Source: Bradyrhizobium erythrophlei (GTDB taxonomy: Bacteria > Pseudomonadota > Alphaproteobacteria > Rhizobiales > Xanthobacteraceae). From it: a DNA stretch of 64,000 bases. Under the pieces are notes generated by a model, which did not search any database, had not been told where the DNA came from, and worked only from the letters and a program-made list of their open reading frames with translations. This document shows, one piece after another, positions 26,590-34,657 of this stretch (the stretch's first letter is position 1; every line of letters starts with the position of its first letter). A program made the position numbers and the translations under genes. The DNA is taken from positions 4,825,501-4,889,500 of the forward strand of contig FSRD01000001.1 of NCBI GenBank assembly GCA_900129675.1, given 5' to 3'.

Positions 26590-26718
26590 ACGCGTTGACC
26601 CTCGCCGTGGATCACGGCGCGCAGCCTGCTCCAATGGATCGATAGAAAAATCAATTCGATTATTCGAATTCCCGCTTGATCGAAGCAGGTGTATTTGAGG
26701 GTAATTCCGCCCACCGAT

Positions 26719-26916
26719 CTACCCGGTTCGAGATGATGCGATAATCAAAAGCGACCGGGCCTTCGAAAACCCATACAATCTTTCCGTCAGTACTCTCGTA
26801 CTGACCCGAACGCCAAAGCCGGTGACGCGGCTGTCCCACACCTCGTCGCGCTTGCCGCGCGATGCCGGGGGAAGTGCGCGAAGGAAGCGGTCGGTTAGCA
26901 GTCTCTTGTCGGCCAT
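26719..26916 (-). pseudogene. Tyrosine-type integrase, 5' fragment only
   Basis: From the ATG at 26916 the protein begins MADKRLLTDRFLRALPPASR and continues GKRDEVWDSRVTGFGVRVS, which is the arm-binding DUF4102-type N-terminus of phage-like tyrosine integrases (about 400 residues). Homology stops at an 18-bp palindrome (26787-26804). Beyond it the best coding frame changes to DGKIVWVFEGPVAFDYRIIS followed by a stop near 26664, the 3' end of an unrelated protein. The catalytic domain is absent, so the element cannot excise itself. Confidence 0.65.
26787..26804. repeat. 18-bp inverted repeat at the integrase break point
   Basis: TCAGTAC-TCTC-GTACTGA has perfect 7-bp arms. It sits exactly where the integrase fragment stops and another coding fragment begins, so it may mark a recombination or insertion scar. 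Confidence 0.6.
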
Positions 26917-27819
26917 CTGGGGGGCTTGCTCCGGGTTCTGGGCTACGGGTGGGCTACATAGTCCCCCCGCACTGTCGCTAATGCGTGCGAACGTCTGCGC
27001 GCAGAATAGCCCGGAAATACCGATGGGAGAAGGGTTTCTGCGTATTTGTGCGAATGGCCGGAAATAGCTGAAATCGCCCATTAGCTCCTGTTGCAAAAGT
27101 CGAAAATCGAAAGACACCGAAAATCTCGCAAAAGCGGATTTTTAGACGCCTCTACCACTGCAGCACTCTGTAGCGTCGATACGAAGGGCCGTGATCGTTT
27201 TTGTGCGAAACGATGAGGTCCCTCACATCGCCGCGCGTAAGACGCATCAACGGCTCTGAGAATTTTCGTTCGCCACCCGAAAAAGACTTTTGCAACAATA
27301 TCGGCACTTTTCGGTCATGGTGCGATATCCGTCTTAGGTCCGCAATGTGGTCAAGAGCGGACATCGCCGAGATGCCAGTCTATCGCGAGCGCGGCCCCGC
27401 TGAGGGGCGCGTAGTCGGCCCGCTGCTTGGGTCTTGATCACTGCGCCGTCGCATGGGCGACCCGTCGCAGGCGCCGGAATGCGAACACACATCCGGTCGT
27501 CATCGTCCGCCACCGGCTCGCGCGAATGCACGTCCGATGAAAAATTCCAGCGGACGATCCATCATTTCCATAAATTCTTCTGACGCAGCCAGCGTTCCTT
27601 CTTCACGTCGCTCCGGCGTTGGCCGGGATGACGCAAGTTCCGCCGCGAACCCGCAAACATACGGGCTCCCATGTCGCCTGAATGTCGCATCGCGCTGTTA
27701 CGCCATGGCGGGGGCGTGTAGCTGATTCTCGTCGTGGATTGTCGCCATGGATTCTCTTGGGGCCATCGGTCGCGTGAATCGTCATAGCCTTGTCACAGGG
27801 ATCTGGTAGGTGCACCGGC
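26917..27819. other. Gene-poor stretch spanning the island's right end
   Basis: No gene is supported. The stretch contains AT-richer segments (27080-27330) with TTGCAAAAG and CTTTTGCAACA motifs, of which a related TTTTGTTGCAAAAG occurs at 22502-22515. The thiD-like tail with the right 16-bp repeat lies at 27555-27585. The remaining 230 bases are the leader of the metallophosphoesterase gene. Confidence 0.5.
27555..27570. repeat. Right 16-bp direct repeat with a thiD-like tail (attR candidate)
   Basis: CGATCCATCATTTCCA matches 13541-13556 exactly. The bases that follow encode HKFF and a TGA at 27583-27585 in the same phase as thiD's HRFY stop, with 9 of the next 14 bases identical. Confidence 0.6.
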
Positions 27820-28632
27820 ATGGGAAGTGACTCCTCGAGTGAAGAGAGCCCCGAACGGCGCTTTCGCACTTTGTTTATCTCCGACGTCCATCTCGGAGCC
27901 CGCGGTTCGCAAGCCGACCAATTGCTCGACTTCCTCCGCTCTCACGACGCCGATACGATCTACCTGGTCGGCGATATCGTCGACGGCTGGGCGCTGAAAT
28001 CCAACTGGTATTGGCCGCAATCGCACAACGACTTCGTGCAGAAGATGCTGCGCAAGGCGCGCAAGGGCGCCAAGGTGATCTACGTGCCGGGCAACCACGA
28101 CGAGTTCCTGCGGAACTACTACGGCACGCATTTCGGCGGCATCGATGTGGTGGAAAACACCATCCATGAGGGCGCCGACGGCAAGCGCTACCTCATCATC
28201 CACGGCGATATCTTCGATCTCGTGGTGCAGAACGCGCGCTGGCTCGCCCATCTCGGCGACAAGGCCTATGATTTCGCGATTCAGATGAACCGCCTCGTCA
28301 ACTTCTTCCGCCGCATGTTCGGCGTGCCCTATTGGTCGCTGTCGCAATGGGCCAAGCTGAAGGTCAAGAACGCCGTGAACTATATCGGCGCGTTCGAGAA
28401 GACGCTGGCGGCCGAGGCGCGGCGCCACGGCGCCGACGGCGTGATCTGCGGCCACATCCATTATGCCACCATCCGTGACGAGCACGGCATCCGCTACATG
28501 AACTGCGGCGACTGGGTGGAAAGCTGCACGGCGCTCGCCGAGCACGAGGACGGCCAGTTCGAAATCATCACCTGGACCGATCCGCTGCGCCGGATCGCCC
28601 CGGTTCCCCGCGTCGCGGCGCGCGCGGCATGA
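27820..28632 (+). CDS. LpxH-like UDP-2,3-diacylglucosamine diphosphatase-family metallophosphoesterase
   Basis: Encodes 270 residues from the ATG at 27820 (an in-frame TTG at 27790 is the alternative). Calcineurin-like metal motifs are clear: FISDVHLGARG, VGDIVDGWAL, VPGNHDEFLR, IIHGDIFD and GVICGHIHYA. The family cleaves pyrophosphate bonds in lipid A precursors, but in Hyphomicrobiales that step is normally done by LpxI or LpxG, and this longer subgroup is often paired with a glycosyltransferase as here. Its last four bases overlap the next gene (ATGA), so the two act together, possibly in glycolipid synthesis. Confidence 0.85.
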   Translation: MGSDSSSEESPERRFRTLFISDVHLGARGSQADQLLDFLRSHDADTIYLVGDIVDGWALKSNWYWPQSHNDFVQKMLRKARKGAKVIYVPGNHDEFLRNYYGTHFGGIDVVENTIHEGADGKRYLIIHGDIFDLVVQNARWLAHLGDKAYDFAIQMNRLVNFFRRMFGVPYWSLSQWAKLKVKNAVNYIGAFEKTLAAEARRHGADGVICGHIHYATIRDEHGIRYMNCGDWVESCTALAEHEDGQFEIITWTDPLRRIAPVPRVAARAA

Positions 28633-29687
28633 CGCATATCCTGGTCGCGACCGATGCGTGGCATCCCCAGGTCAACGGGGTGGTCCGGACGCTGGCCATG
28701 ATGGCGCAGGCGGCGAAAGGCTTTGGCGTCGATGTCTCTTTCCTGACGCCGCAATCGTTTCGCACCTTTGCGATGCCGAGCTATCCCGATCTGCGCCTCG
28801 CGCTGCCGTATCCGGCCAAGATCGCCGAACTGATCGAAGCGGCAAATCCCGACAGCATTCATATCGCGACCGAAGGTCCGGTCGGGCTGTTGGTACGGCG
28901 CTATTGCCGCAAGCATGGCTTGCCGTTCACCACGAGCTTCCACACCAGGTTCCCGGAATACGTCTCCGCACGTTCGCCGATCCCGGAAGCATGGGTCTGG
29001 CGGGCACTGCGCTGGTTCCACCGGCCGAGCCAGGCGGTGATGGCGGCAACGACGGCGCTCGCCATCGAATTGCGCATGCGCGGCTTTCGTAACGTGGTGT
29101 TGTGGTCGCGCGGCGTCGACACCGCCCTGTTTCATCCGCGTGCGGTCGATCTTTGCCTGCCGCAGCCGGTGTTTCTGAGCGTCGGCCGCGTCGCGGTGGA
29201 GAAGAATCTCGAGGCGTTCCTCGATCTGGATCTGCCCGGCACCAAGCTCGTGGTTGGCGACGGACCGGCGCGCGCAGCGTTGGAGCGGAAATATCCGAAA
29301 GCCGTGTTTCTGGGCGCCCGCCATGGCGAGGAACTGGCGGAGATCTATGCCGCCGCCGATGTGTTCGTGTTCCCGAGCAAGACCGACACCTTTGGGCTGG
29401 TGCTGCTCGAAGCGCTGGCCTCCGGCCTGCCGGTTGCCGCTTTTCCGGTCACCGGGCCCCGCGACGTGATTGGAGCTGCGCCGGTCGGCGTCCTCGACGA
29501 CGATCTGGGGGCGGCGTGCCTGGAAGCGCTGCAAATTTCGCCGCATAGCTGCACCGAATTTGCCGCGGCCCATACCTGGGAAGCCTCGGCGCGCGTCTTT
29601 GTCGAGCATGCCTTGAACGTGCGGGTGGTCGACCCGGAAGGCGAGGCGGTTGAATTCGTCGCCGAAGGCCCGCATTTCGCGGCCTGA
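28629..29687 (+). CDS. GT4-family glycosyltransferase
   Basis: Encodes 352 residues of a GT-B fold enzyme. The N-terminal domain has DAWHPQVNGVVRTL and TSFHTRFPEY; the C-terminal domain has LSVGRVAVEKNLEAFLDLDL, VVGDGPARAALER and the sugar-nucleotide site FPSKTDTFGLVLLEALASGL with the E-x7-E motif. Family members add mannose, glucose or glucuronic acid to diacylglycerol or phosphatidylinositol. Translation is coupled to the metallophosphoesterase by a four-base overlap, so both probably make one membrane glycolipid. The donor and acceptor are not determined. Confidence 0.85.
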   Translation: MTHILVATDAWHPQVNGVVRTLAMMAQAAKGFGVDVSFLTPQSFRTFAMPSYPDLRLALPYPAKIAELIEAANPDSIHIATEGPVGLLVRRYCRKHGLPFTTSFHTRFPEYVSARSPIPEAWVWRALRWFHRPSQAVMAATTALAIELRMRGFRNVVLWSRGVDTALFHPRAVDLCLPQPVFLSVGRVAVEKNLEAFLDLDLPGTKLVVGDGPARAALERKYPKAVFLGARHGEELAEIYAAADVFVFPSKTDTFGLVLLEALASGLPVAAFPVTGPRDVIGAAPVGVLDDDLGAACLEALQISPHSCTEFAAAHTWEASARVFVEHALNVRVVDPEGEAVEFVAEGPHFAA

Positions 29688-29740
29688 TTTCACAGGAATG
29701 CGTCTTGCCCGCGCCTCGGCAGGAGCGATACAAGGCTGAC

Positions 29741-30730
29741 ATGACAGAACCAGCCCCACATGCAGCGGTCGAAGCTGCGGACATCGATGCGGCGGCGCGG
29801 GTGGTTGCCCCATTCGCGGTACGGACGCCGCTGTTGTCATTCCCCGTTCTCAACGAACGGGTCGGAACAAAAGTGTTCCTGAAGCCGGAGATGCTGCAGC
29901 GGACCGGGTCGTTCAAGTTCCGCGGCGCCTTCAACAAGCTGTCGTCGATCCCGCAGGCCGCGCGCAGTGGCGGCGTGGTCGCGTTCTCGTCCGGCAACCA
30001 CGCCCAGGGCGTGGCAGCGGCGGCCCAGATCCTGAACATGCAGGCGACCATCGTCATGCCCAAGGACTCGCCGCTCACCAAGCGCGAGCGCACCAAGGCC
30101 TATGGCGCCGAGGTCGTGCTCTACGACCGGGACAAGGAAGACCGCGAAGCCATCGCCAACGGCATTGCCGCCAAGCGCGGCGCGACGCTGGTGCGCCCCT
30201 ATGACGATCCCTTCGTGATCGCGGGTCAGGGCACAGCGGGGCGGGAAATCGCCGAGGACATGATGGCGCTGGGCTTGTCACCCGACATCGTGATTGCGCC
30301 CGCATCCGGCGGCGGGCTGATCGCCGGCGTTGCCACTGCGGTGAAGGCCAAATTCCCGCAAGCCCAGGTGATCGTCGCCGAACCGGAGGGGTATGACGAT
30401 CACGGCCTCTCGCTCCGTGCCGGGCACCGCGAAGCCCATCACGCCGCTGGCCGCACCATCTGCGATGCGCTGATGGCCCAGATGCCCGGCGAGATGACGT
30501 TTTCGATCAACAGCAAGCTGCTGGCAAACGGCGTGACGGCCTCCGACGCGGAAGTCGGCGCCGCGGTTGCGTTCGCCTACCGCGAGCTGAAGCTGGTGGT
30601 CGAGCCCGGCGGCGCCGTCGGTCTCGCCGCACTGCTCGCCGGCCGGATCGACGTGAAGGGCAAGAACGTCGTCATCGTCCTCTCCGGCGGCAATGTCGAC
30701 GCGGATTTGTTCGCCAAGCTGGTGGCCTGA
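29741..30730 (+). CDS. Threonine/serine dehydratase (fold type II PLP enzyme)
   Basis: Encodes 329 residues from the ATG at 29741, chosen over 29705 because family members begin near the AADIDAAARVVAPFAVRTPL helix. The PLP lysine motif GSFKFRGAFNKL, the phosphate-adjacent SSGNHAQGVA and the glycine loop PASGGGLIAGVA are present, with the final VIVLSGGNVD. It deaminates threonine to 2-oxobutanoate (or serine to pyruvate); serine racemase is an alternative in this family. No ACT regulatory domain follows, so this is the short catabolic-type form (TdcB-like) and not the biosynthetic IlvA with feedback control. Confidence 0.88.
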   Translation: MTEPAPHAAVEAADIDAAARVVAPFAVRTPLLSFPVLNERVGTKVFLKPEMLQRTGSFKFRGAFNKLSSIPQAARSGGVVAFSSGNHAQGVAAAAQILNMQATIVMPKDSPLTKRERTKAYGAEVVLYDRDKEDREAIANGIAAKRGATLVRPYDDPFVIAGQGTAGREIAEDMMALGLSPDIVIAPASGGGLIAGVATAVKAKFPQAQVIVAEPEGYDDHGLSLRAGHREAHHAAGRTICDALMAQMPGEMTFSINSKLLANGVTASDAEVGAAVAFAYRELKLVVEPGGAVGLAALLAGRIDVKGKNVVIVLSGGNVDADLFAKLVA

Positions 30731-30857
30731 GCCCGGATCGTTGCGCCATCAATGGCGGTGGCGTGCTCCCAGGCAAATCTCGGTGCGAGATCAGTTGCGT
30801 GCACGGTAGGGCAGCGGCGCTTTGAGGTACGTGACGGCAGTCACCATGACAGCCGAT

Positions 30858-30980
30858 CGTCATTGCGAGCCAACGGGTCGGCGCGAAGCGCCGCCCGATA
30901 ACAGGCTCCGCGAAGCAATCCATGCTGCCACACCAAGAAAGGATGGATTGCTTCGTCGCTGCGCTCCTCGCAATGACGGG
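30858..30980. repeat. Long imperfect inverted repeat (REP-like)
   Basis: CGTCATTGCGAG at 30858-30869 pairs with CTCGCAATGACG at 30967-30978, and GAAGCAATCCAT pairs with ATGGATTGCTTC nearer the centre, giving an extended hairpin about 120 bases long. This is the familiar type of palindromic element between genes in Bradyrhizobium. It lies between convergent genes. Confidence 0.75.
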
Positions 30981-30985
30981 CGAGC

Positions 30986-32284
30986 CTACGAGAAGAACGC
31001 GATCTTCTCGGCTTGGCTCATGCGCCGGATCGGGGCCAAGGGATCGTTGGCCGCAACACCGGGCTTCCTCAACATTCCGCTGGCGATGATGCTCGAGCCC
31101 AGAGAAATCTCGCGCGCTGGTTCGGGCGCAGCTTCGACGGCCGCCTGCGCCGGCGTTTCCGCCACCGGCTCCACCGATTCGGCGACGATCGGCTCGGCGG
31201 CGATCTCGAAATCGGCCGGCGCCAGTTCGATGATGTGCGCCTCTTCGGCGATCATGGTCGCGGTATCGTCGATCTCGAATTCGTCCGGCGCGCCCATCTC
31301 CTGCGCGATGAGGTCGAGCACCGCCTCGTCATGGGCGTCGGCGGCAGCGTCGGTGATTTCAGCCACCTCGGCGGCTTCCGCCTCCGCCGGCGCGACTTCG
31401 GCTTCTGCCGACGCCAGTTCGGCTGCCGGCGCCTGAGAAATCGGGGCTTCCGCAGCCATCTCGACCGGAGCCACCTCAACCGGATCCGCTTCGATCGTCT
31501 CGGCGACAGCTTGCTGCGGGGCCGGGGAGGGCGAGGCAACCGCCACTGTCTCAGAAACCGCGGCTTCGGCAACCAGCGCCTCGGCAACGGTCGCCTCGGC
31601 AACCGGCGCGAGCGCCGCATCGTCGCTGAATTCCGCGAGCCGGCCTGCAATGGAAACAAACGCAGCGCGCAGCGCCGCCCGGGCCTCCTCGGCGGAGATT
31701 TCTCCAGCGCCGGCCTCGATGACGGCGACCTGCGAATCGATCAGGTCGCAGATTCGCCCGTCATTGCCGATTTCCCGCAATCGCCAGGCGATCTCCCGAA
31801 TCACCCGCGCGCCCTTGCGGACCGGCGCGAGCTTCTGCTCCAGCGCCAGCGCATCGAGCGCCTCGACCGCGGACGTCTGTGCCCAACCGACCGCGCTTTG
31901 GATCACCGCCAGGGCCTCAGCCAGTTTGGCTTCAGCTAATTTGGCCTCAGCTGATTTGACTTCGGCCAATTTCGCTGCAGCTAGTCTGGCTTCTTCCAGC
32001 CCGGCATTTGCCGCGATCGCAGCCGCCAGTTGCTGCTGCGCGGCAAGGCTTGCTTCGCTCTGAAGGCTGTCTTCCTTCTGCGCGGCCAGGCTTTGTTCGA
32101 TCCGCGCCACCGCGTCGAGCACCATGCGGGTGTCGGCATTGCGGTTGCGCTTGGCGTATTCGCCGAGAAACCAGCGGCCCCGCGAAGTCTCCATGAAGGC
32201 TTCGCTGATCGCGGCATAGTCCTCCTCGCCCGGCTGCACCGCGCGGGCTGAGATCGGCGATAAGGCGAATGCTTCTTCGGCCAT
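30986..32284 (-). CDS. Ala/Glu-rich hypothetical protein with conserved N-terminal domain
   Basis: Encodes 432 residues from the ATG at 32284. Residues about 20-60 (FMETSRGRWFLGEYAKRNRN, ADTRMVLDAVARIEQSL) and 170-215 (ARVIREIAWRLREIGNDGRI, CDLIDSQVAVIEAG) look conserved; I recall similar sequences in many Hyphomicrobiales without a known role. Between them is a predicted coiled coil with the short repeat AEAKLAEAKLAEA. The second half is a low-complexity Ala/Glu/Pro linker, and the last 30 residues (DPLAPIRRMSQAEKIAFFS) look like a docking motif. The domain order resembles chemotaxis or cell-cycle accessory proteins, but no function is assigned. It is divergent from the MFS gene. Confidence 0.6.
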   Translation of the reverse strand: MAEEAFALSPISARAVQPGEEDYAAISEAFMETSRGRWFLGEYAKRNRNADTRMVLDAVARIEQSLAAQKEDSLQSEASLAAQQQLAAAIAANAGLEEARLAAAKLAEVKSAEAKLAEAKLAEALAVIQSAVGWAQTSAVEALDALALEQKLAPVRKGARVIREIAWRLREIGNDGRICDLIDSQVAVIEAGAGEISAEEARAALRAAFVSIAGRLAEFSDDAALAPVAEATVAEALVAEAAVSETVAVASPSPAPQQAVAETIEADPVEVAPVEMAAEAPISQAPAAELASAEAEVAPAEAEAAEVAEITDAAADAHDEAVLDLIAQEMGAPDEFEIDDTATMIAEEAHIIELAPADFEIAAEPIVAESVEPVAETPAQAAVEAAPEPAREISLGSSIIASGMLRKPGVAANDPLAPIRRMSQAEKIAFFS

Positions 32285-32359
32285 GTTAAACTCTGCGCGC
32301 AAATCACTGCGCGTTACGCTAACGATCATCACGATATCAAGCGAATCGCAATTGAATTG

Positions 32360-33559
32360 ATGCCGAGCGAATCAAAAATCCCCATCGCTTCTCAGGCGGC
32401 ATCGAAGCGATTCGCGACGCGGCTGGCGCTGTTTTACGCCGCGCTGTTCGGCATGATGGGGACCCATCTGCCGTTTTTCACGGTGTGGCTGAAGGCGGTC
32501 GGGATCGATGCCTTCTGGATCGGGGTCATCACTGCGATGCCGCCGGTCACGCGATTTACCGTGCTTCCCCTCGTGACCGGCTTTGCCGAGCGGCGCCAGA
32601 TGCTGCGCGGCGCGATCATCGTCACGGGATTTGCAACGGCGCTTGGGTTTCTGGTCATGGGAATCCAGGTGCTGCCGCTGCTGGTATTGCTCGTCTACGC
32701 CGTCACCTGCTGCCTGTGGACGCCGATGGTGCCGCTGACGGATGCCTATGCGCTGCGCGGCGTCCGGCTTTACGGCCTCAATTACGGACCGCTGCGGCTG
32801 TGGGGCTCGGCGGCATTCGTTGCCGGTGCGCTGGTCTGCGGGCTATTGGTCGACGTCATCGCCGCCAGAAACCTGATCTGGGTCATCGCGTCGGTGGCGG
32901 TGCTCAGCGCGCTCGTCGGCCTCGGACTTCAGCCGCTCGGCAAGCCCAGGACGGCGCAACCTGCGGTACACGGCGCGCGCGCCTTGCTGCGCGATCGCGG
33001 GTTTCTCGCCATCATCGTCACCTCGGCGCTGATCCAGAGCAGCCATTCGGCCTATTACATCTTCGCGTCCATCGCCTGGCAGCAGGCGGGTTTTGGCGGG
33101 CTGACGATCGCGGGCCTGTGGGCATTGGGCGTGCTCGCCGAAATCGCGCTGTTCGCGCTGTCGCCGCGGTTTACGCTGCAGCCTTCGCTGCTGGTGGTGA
33201 TATCGGCACTCTGCGCGGTCGCGCGCTGGGTGATCACCGCGCAGGATCCGCCGATCGCGATTCTCGCCGTCGTTCAGCTCTTGCATGGGCTGACCTTTGG
33301 GCTGACGCAAGTCGGCATCATGGGCCTGATGGTGCGTTACGTGCCCGGCCATGTGATGGCGCGGGGCCAGGGTTACCTCGCGGCCTGCAGCGGCATCGTC
33401 GCCGGCTTGACGTCGATCCTGTCGGGCCTGGTCTATGCACAGTTCGGGCAGGGCGTTTACTACATGATGGCCGCGATGGCGGCTTCAGGCGCGCTAGTCA
33501 TGTGGCTGGCGCGAACAGGTCTCGCCGATCATCCCCAAAGTGCTGCTTCCGGCGGATGA
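32360..33559 (+). CDS. MFS transporter of the HcaT (3-phenylpropionate permease) type
   Basis: Encodes 399 residues from the ATG at 32360, with about 12 membrane segments. The family is recognised by FYAALFGMMGTHLPFFTVWL, DAFWIGVITAMPPVTRF, the LYGLNYGPLRLWGSAAFVAG motif and GLTFGLTQVGIMGLM. These MFS_1-like permeases import small aromatic acids or related compounds by proton symport; the substrate here is unknown. Its 3' end overlaps the convergent epimerase gene by 31 bases, so the two messages are complementary there. Confidence 0.8.
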   Translation: MPSESKIPIASQAASKRFATRLALFYAALFGMMGTHLPFFTVWLKAVGIDAFWIGVITAMPPVTRFTVLPLVTGFAERRQMLRGAIIVTGFATALGFLVMGIQVLPLLVLLVYAVTCCLWTPMVPLTDAYALRGVRLYGLNYGPLRLWGSAAFVAGALVCGLLVDVIAARNLIWVIASVAVLSALVGLGLQPLGKPRTAQPAVHGARALLRDRGFLAIIVTSALIQSSHSAYYIFASIAWQQAGFGGLTIAGLWALGVLAEIALFALSPRFTLQPSLLVVISALCAVARWVITAQDPPIAILAVVQLLHGLTFGLTQVGIMGLMVRYVPGHVMARGQGYLAACSGIVAGLTSILSGLVYAQFGQGVYYMMAAMAASGALVMWLARTGLADHPQSAASGG

Positions 33560-34524
33560 ACGAGGCTGCCGTCATAGCGCAGACCGCCGTCGCGGTCGCG
33601 CGCCAGCAGCAAGGGCCCGTCGAGATCGACATAGCGCGCCTGCGGCGTCAGCAGCATCGCCGGCGCCATAGCAAGCGAGGTCGCGACCATGCAGCCGACC
33701 ATGATTTCAAAGCCGAGCGCACGCGCGGCGTCCGCCATCGCCAGTGCCTCCGTCAGCCCGCCGGTCTTGTCGAGCTTGATGTTGACGGCGTCGTAGCGCT
33801 CGCGAAGGCCCTCAAGCGACGCGCGGTCATGCACGCTCTCGTCGGCGCAGACGGCGAGCGGCCGCCTGATGCGCGCCAGCGCCTCATCCTTTCCCGCCGG
33901 CAAGGGCTGCTCGACCAAGGTCACGCCGACCGCGGCGCAGGCGGCCAGGTTCCGCTCGAGATTGTCCGGTGTCCACGCCTCGTTGGCGTCCACGATCAGT
34001 TCGGATTCGGGCGCGGCCTTGCGCACTGCGGCGATCCGCATCTCGTCGCCATCGCCCCCGAGCTTGATCTTGAGCAGCGGCCGGCGCGCCGCTTTGGCGG
34101 TTGCGGCGGCCATCGCCTCCGGCGTTCCCAGCGAAATGGTATAGGCCGTGGTGCAGGGCCGCGGCGCGGCGCGGCGGAGCAGGCGCCAGGCCCGCTCCCC
34201 CCTACCTTTGGCCTCGAGGTCGAACAGCGCGCAATCCAGCGCGTTGCGGGCGGCGCCCGCGGGCATCGCGGACTGCAGCCCTTTGCGGTCGAGGCCTGCC
34301 AAAAGCGGTTCCCGCATCGCCTGGAGGGCGGCCAGGGTCGCCTCCGGGGTCTCGCCGTAGCGGGGATAGGGTACGCATTCGCCGCGCCCGGTCAGGCCGC
34401 CATGGCTGACTTCGGCCACCACCGTCACGGCCTCGGTCTTGGCGCCCCGGCTGATGGTGAAGGCGCCCGCGATCGGCCAGCGTTCGATCCGGGCGGCAAG
34501 CTGGCGGGATTTGCTGGAAGTCAT
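33529..34524 (-). CDS. L-Ala-D/L-Glu dipeptide epimerase (enolase superfamily)
   Basis: Encodes 331 residues from the ATG at 34524; the longer frame to 34569 adds a non-conserved stretch. Enolase-superfamily features are in order: capping domain with GRGECVPYPRYGET, the barrel lysine in PLLKIKLGGDGDE, metal ligands VDANEAWT, VEQPLP and CADESV, and the second lysine in NIKLDKTGGL. The acidic DxD pocket replaced by MVGCMVATSLAMAPA fits the dipeptide epimerases, which interconvert L-Ala-D-Glu and L-Ala-L-Glu during recycling of peptidoglycan peptides in the cytosol. The convergent permease may supply a related substrate, which is speculation. Confidence 0.82.
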   Translation of the reverse strand: MTSSKSRQLAARIERWPIAGAFTISRGAKTEAVTVVAEVSHGGLTGRGECVPYPRYGETPEATLAALQAMREPLLAGLDRKGLQSAMPAGAARNALDCALFDLEAKGRGERAWRLLRRAAPRPCTTAYTISLGTPEAMAAATAKAARRPLLKIKLGGDGDEMRIAAVRKAAPESELIVDANEAWTPDNLERNLAACAAVGVTLVEQPLPAGKDEALARIRRPLAVCADESVHDRASLEGLRERYDAVNIKLDKTGGLTEALAMADAARALGFEIMVGCMVATSLAMAPAMLLTPQARYVDLDGPLLLARDRDGGLRYDGSLVHPPEAALWG

Positions 34525-34657
34525 TTTAAAATCTGGCAATTTTCTGAACCACAAGCTTGCTAGGTGCAACCAACTATGGCTGGTTAATGACGGATTCTAC
34601 AAGGCAATGCGGCGTGCCGAATCATTCCTTTTCGATTGACTGCGGCCCCGCCGAGGG

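Larger units (their letters stand above)
13541..27570. mobile_element. Putative integrated genomic island at the thiD 3' end (about 14 kb)
   Basis: The segment is bounded by a 16-bp direct repeat, the left copy inside thiD and the right copy followed by codons reading HKFF and stop, like thiD's HRFY and stop. Inside are an integrase remnant on the minus strand near the right end, a phage Nu1-like gene, a frameshifted SRAP gene, several truncated genes and long gene-poor stretches, and a lower-GC acyltransferase gene. Housekeeping-type genes resume on both sides. An intact integrase is not present, so the element is probably immobile now. The bounds and the island status are inference from these signs together. 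Confidence 0.6.

Noticed and set aside
27100..27600. A tRNA gene as the island's integration site
   Set aside because: No cloverleaf or TTCGA-type T-loop context was found at either end; the repeated sequence matches the thiD 3' end instead.
28494..29840. Long open frame on the minus strand opposite the glycosyltransferase gene
   Set aside because: It is antisense to a clear GT4 gene, rich in Arg/His/Gln as expected for the complement of GC-biased codons, and shows no domain.
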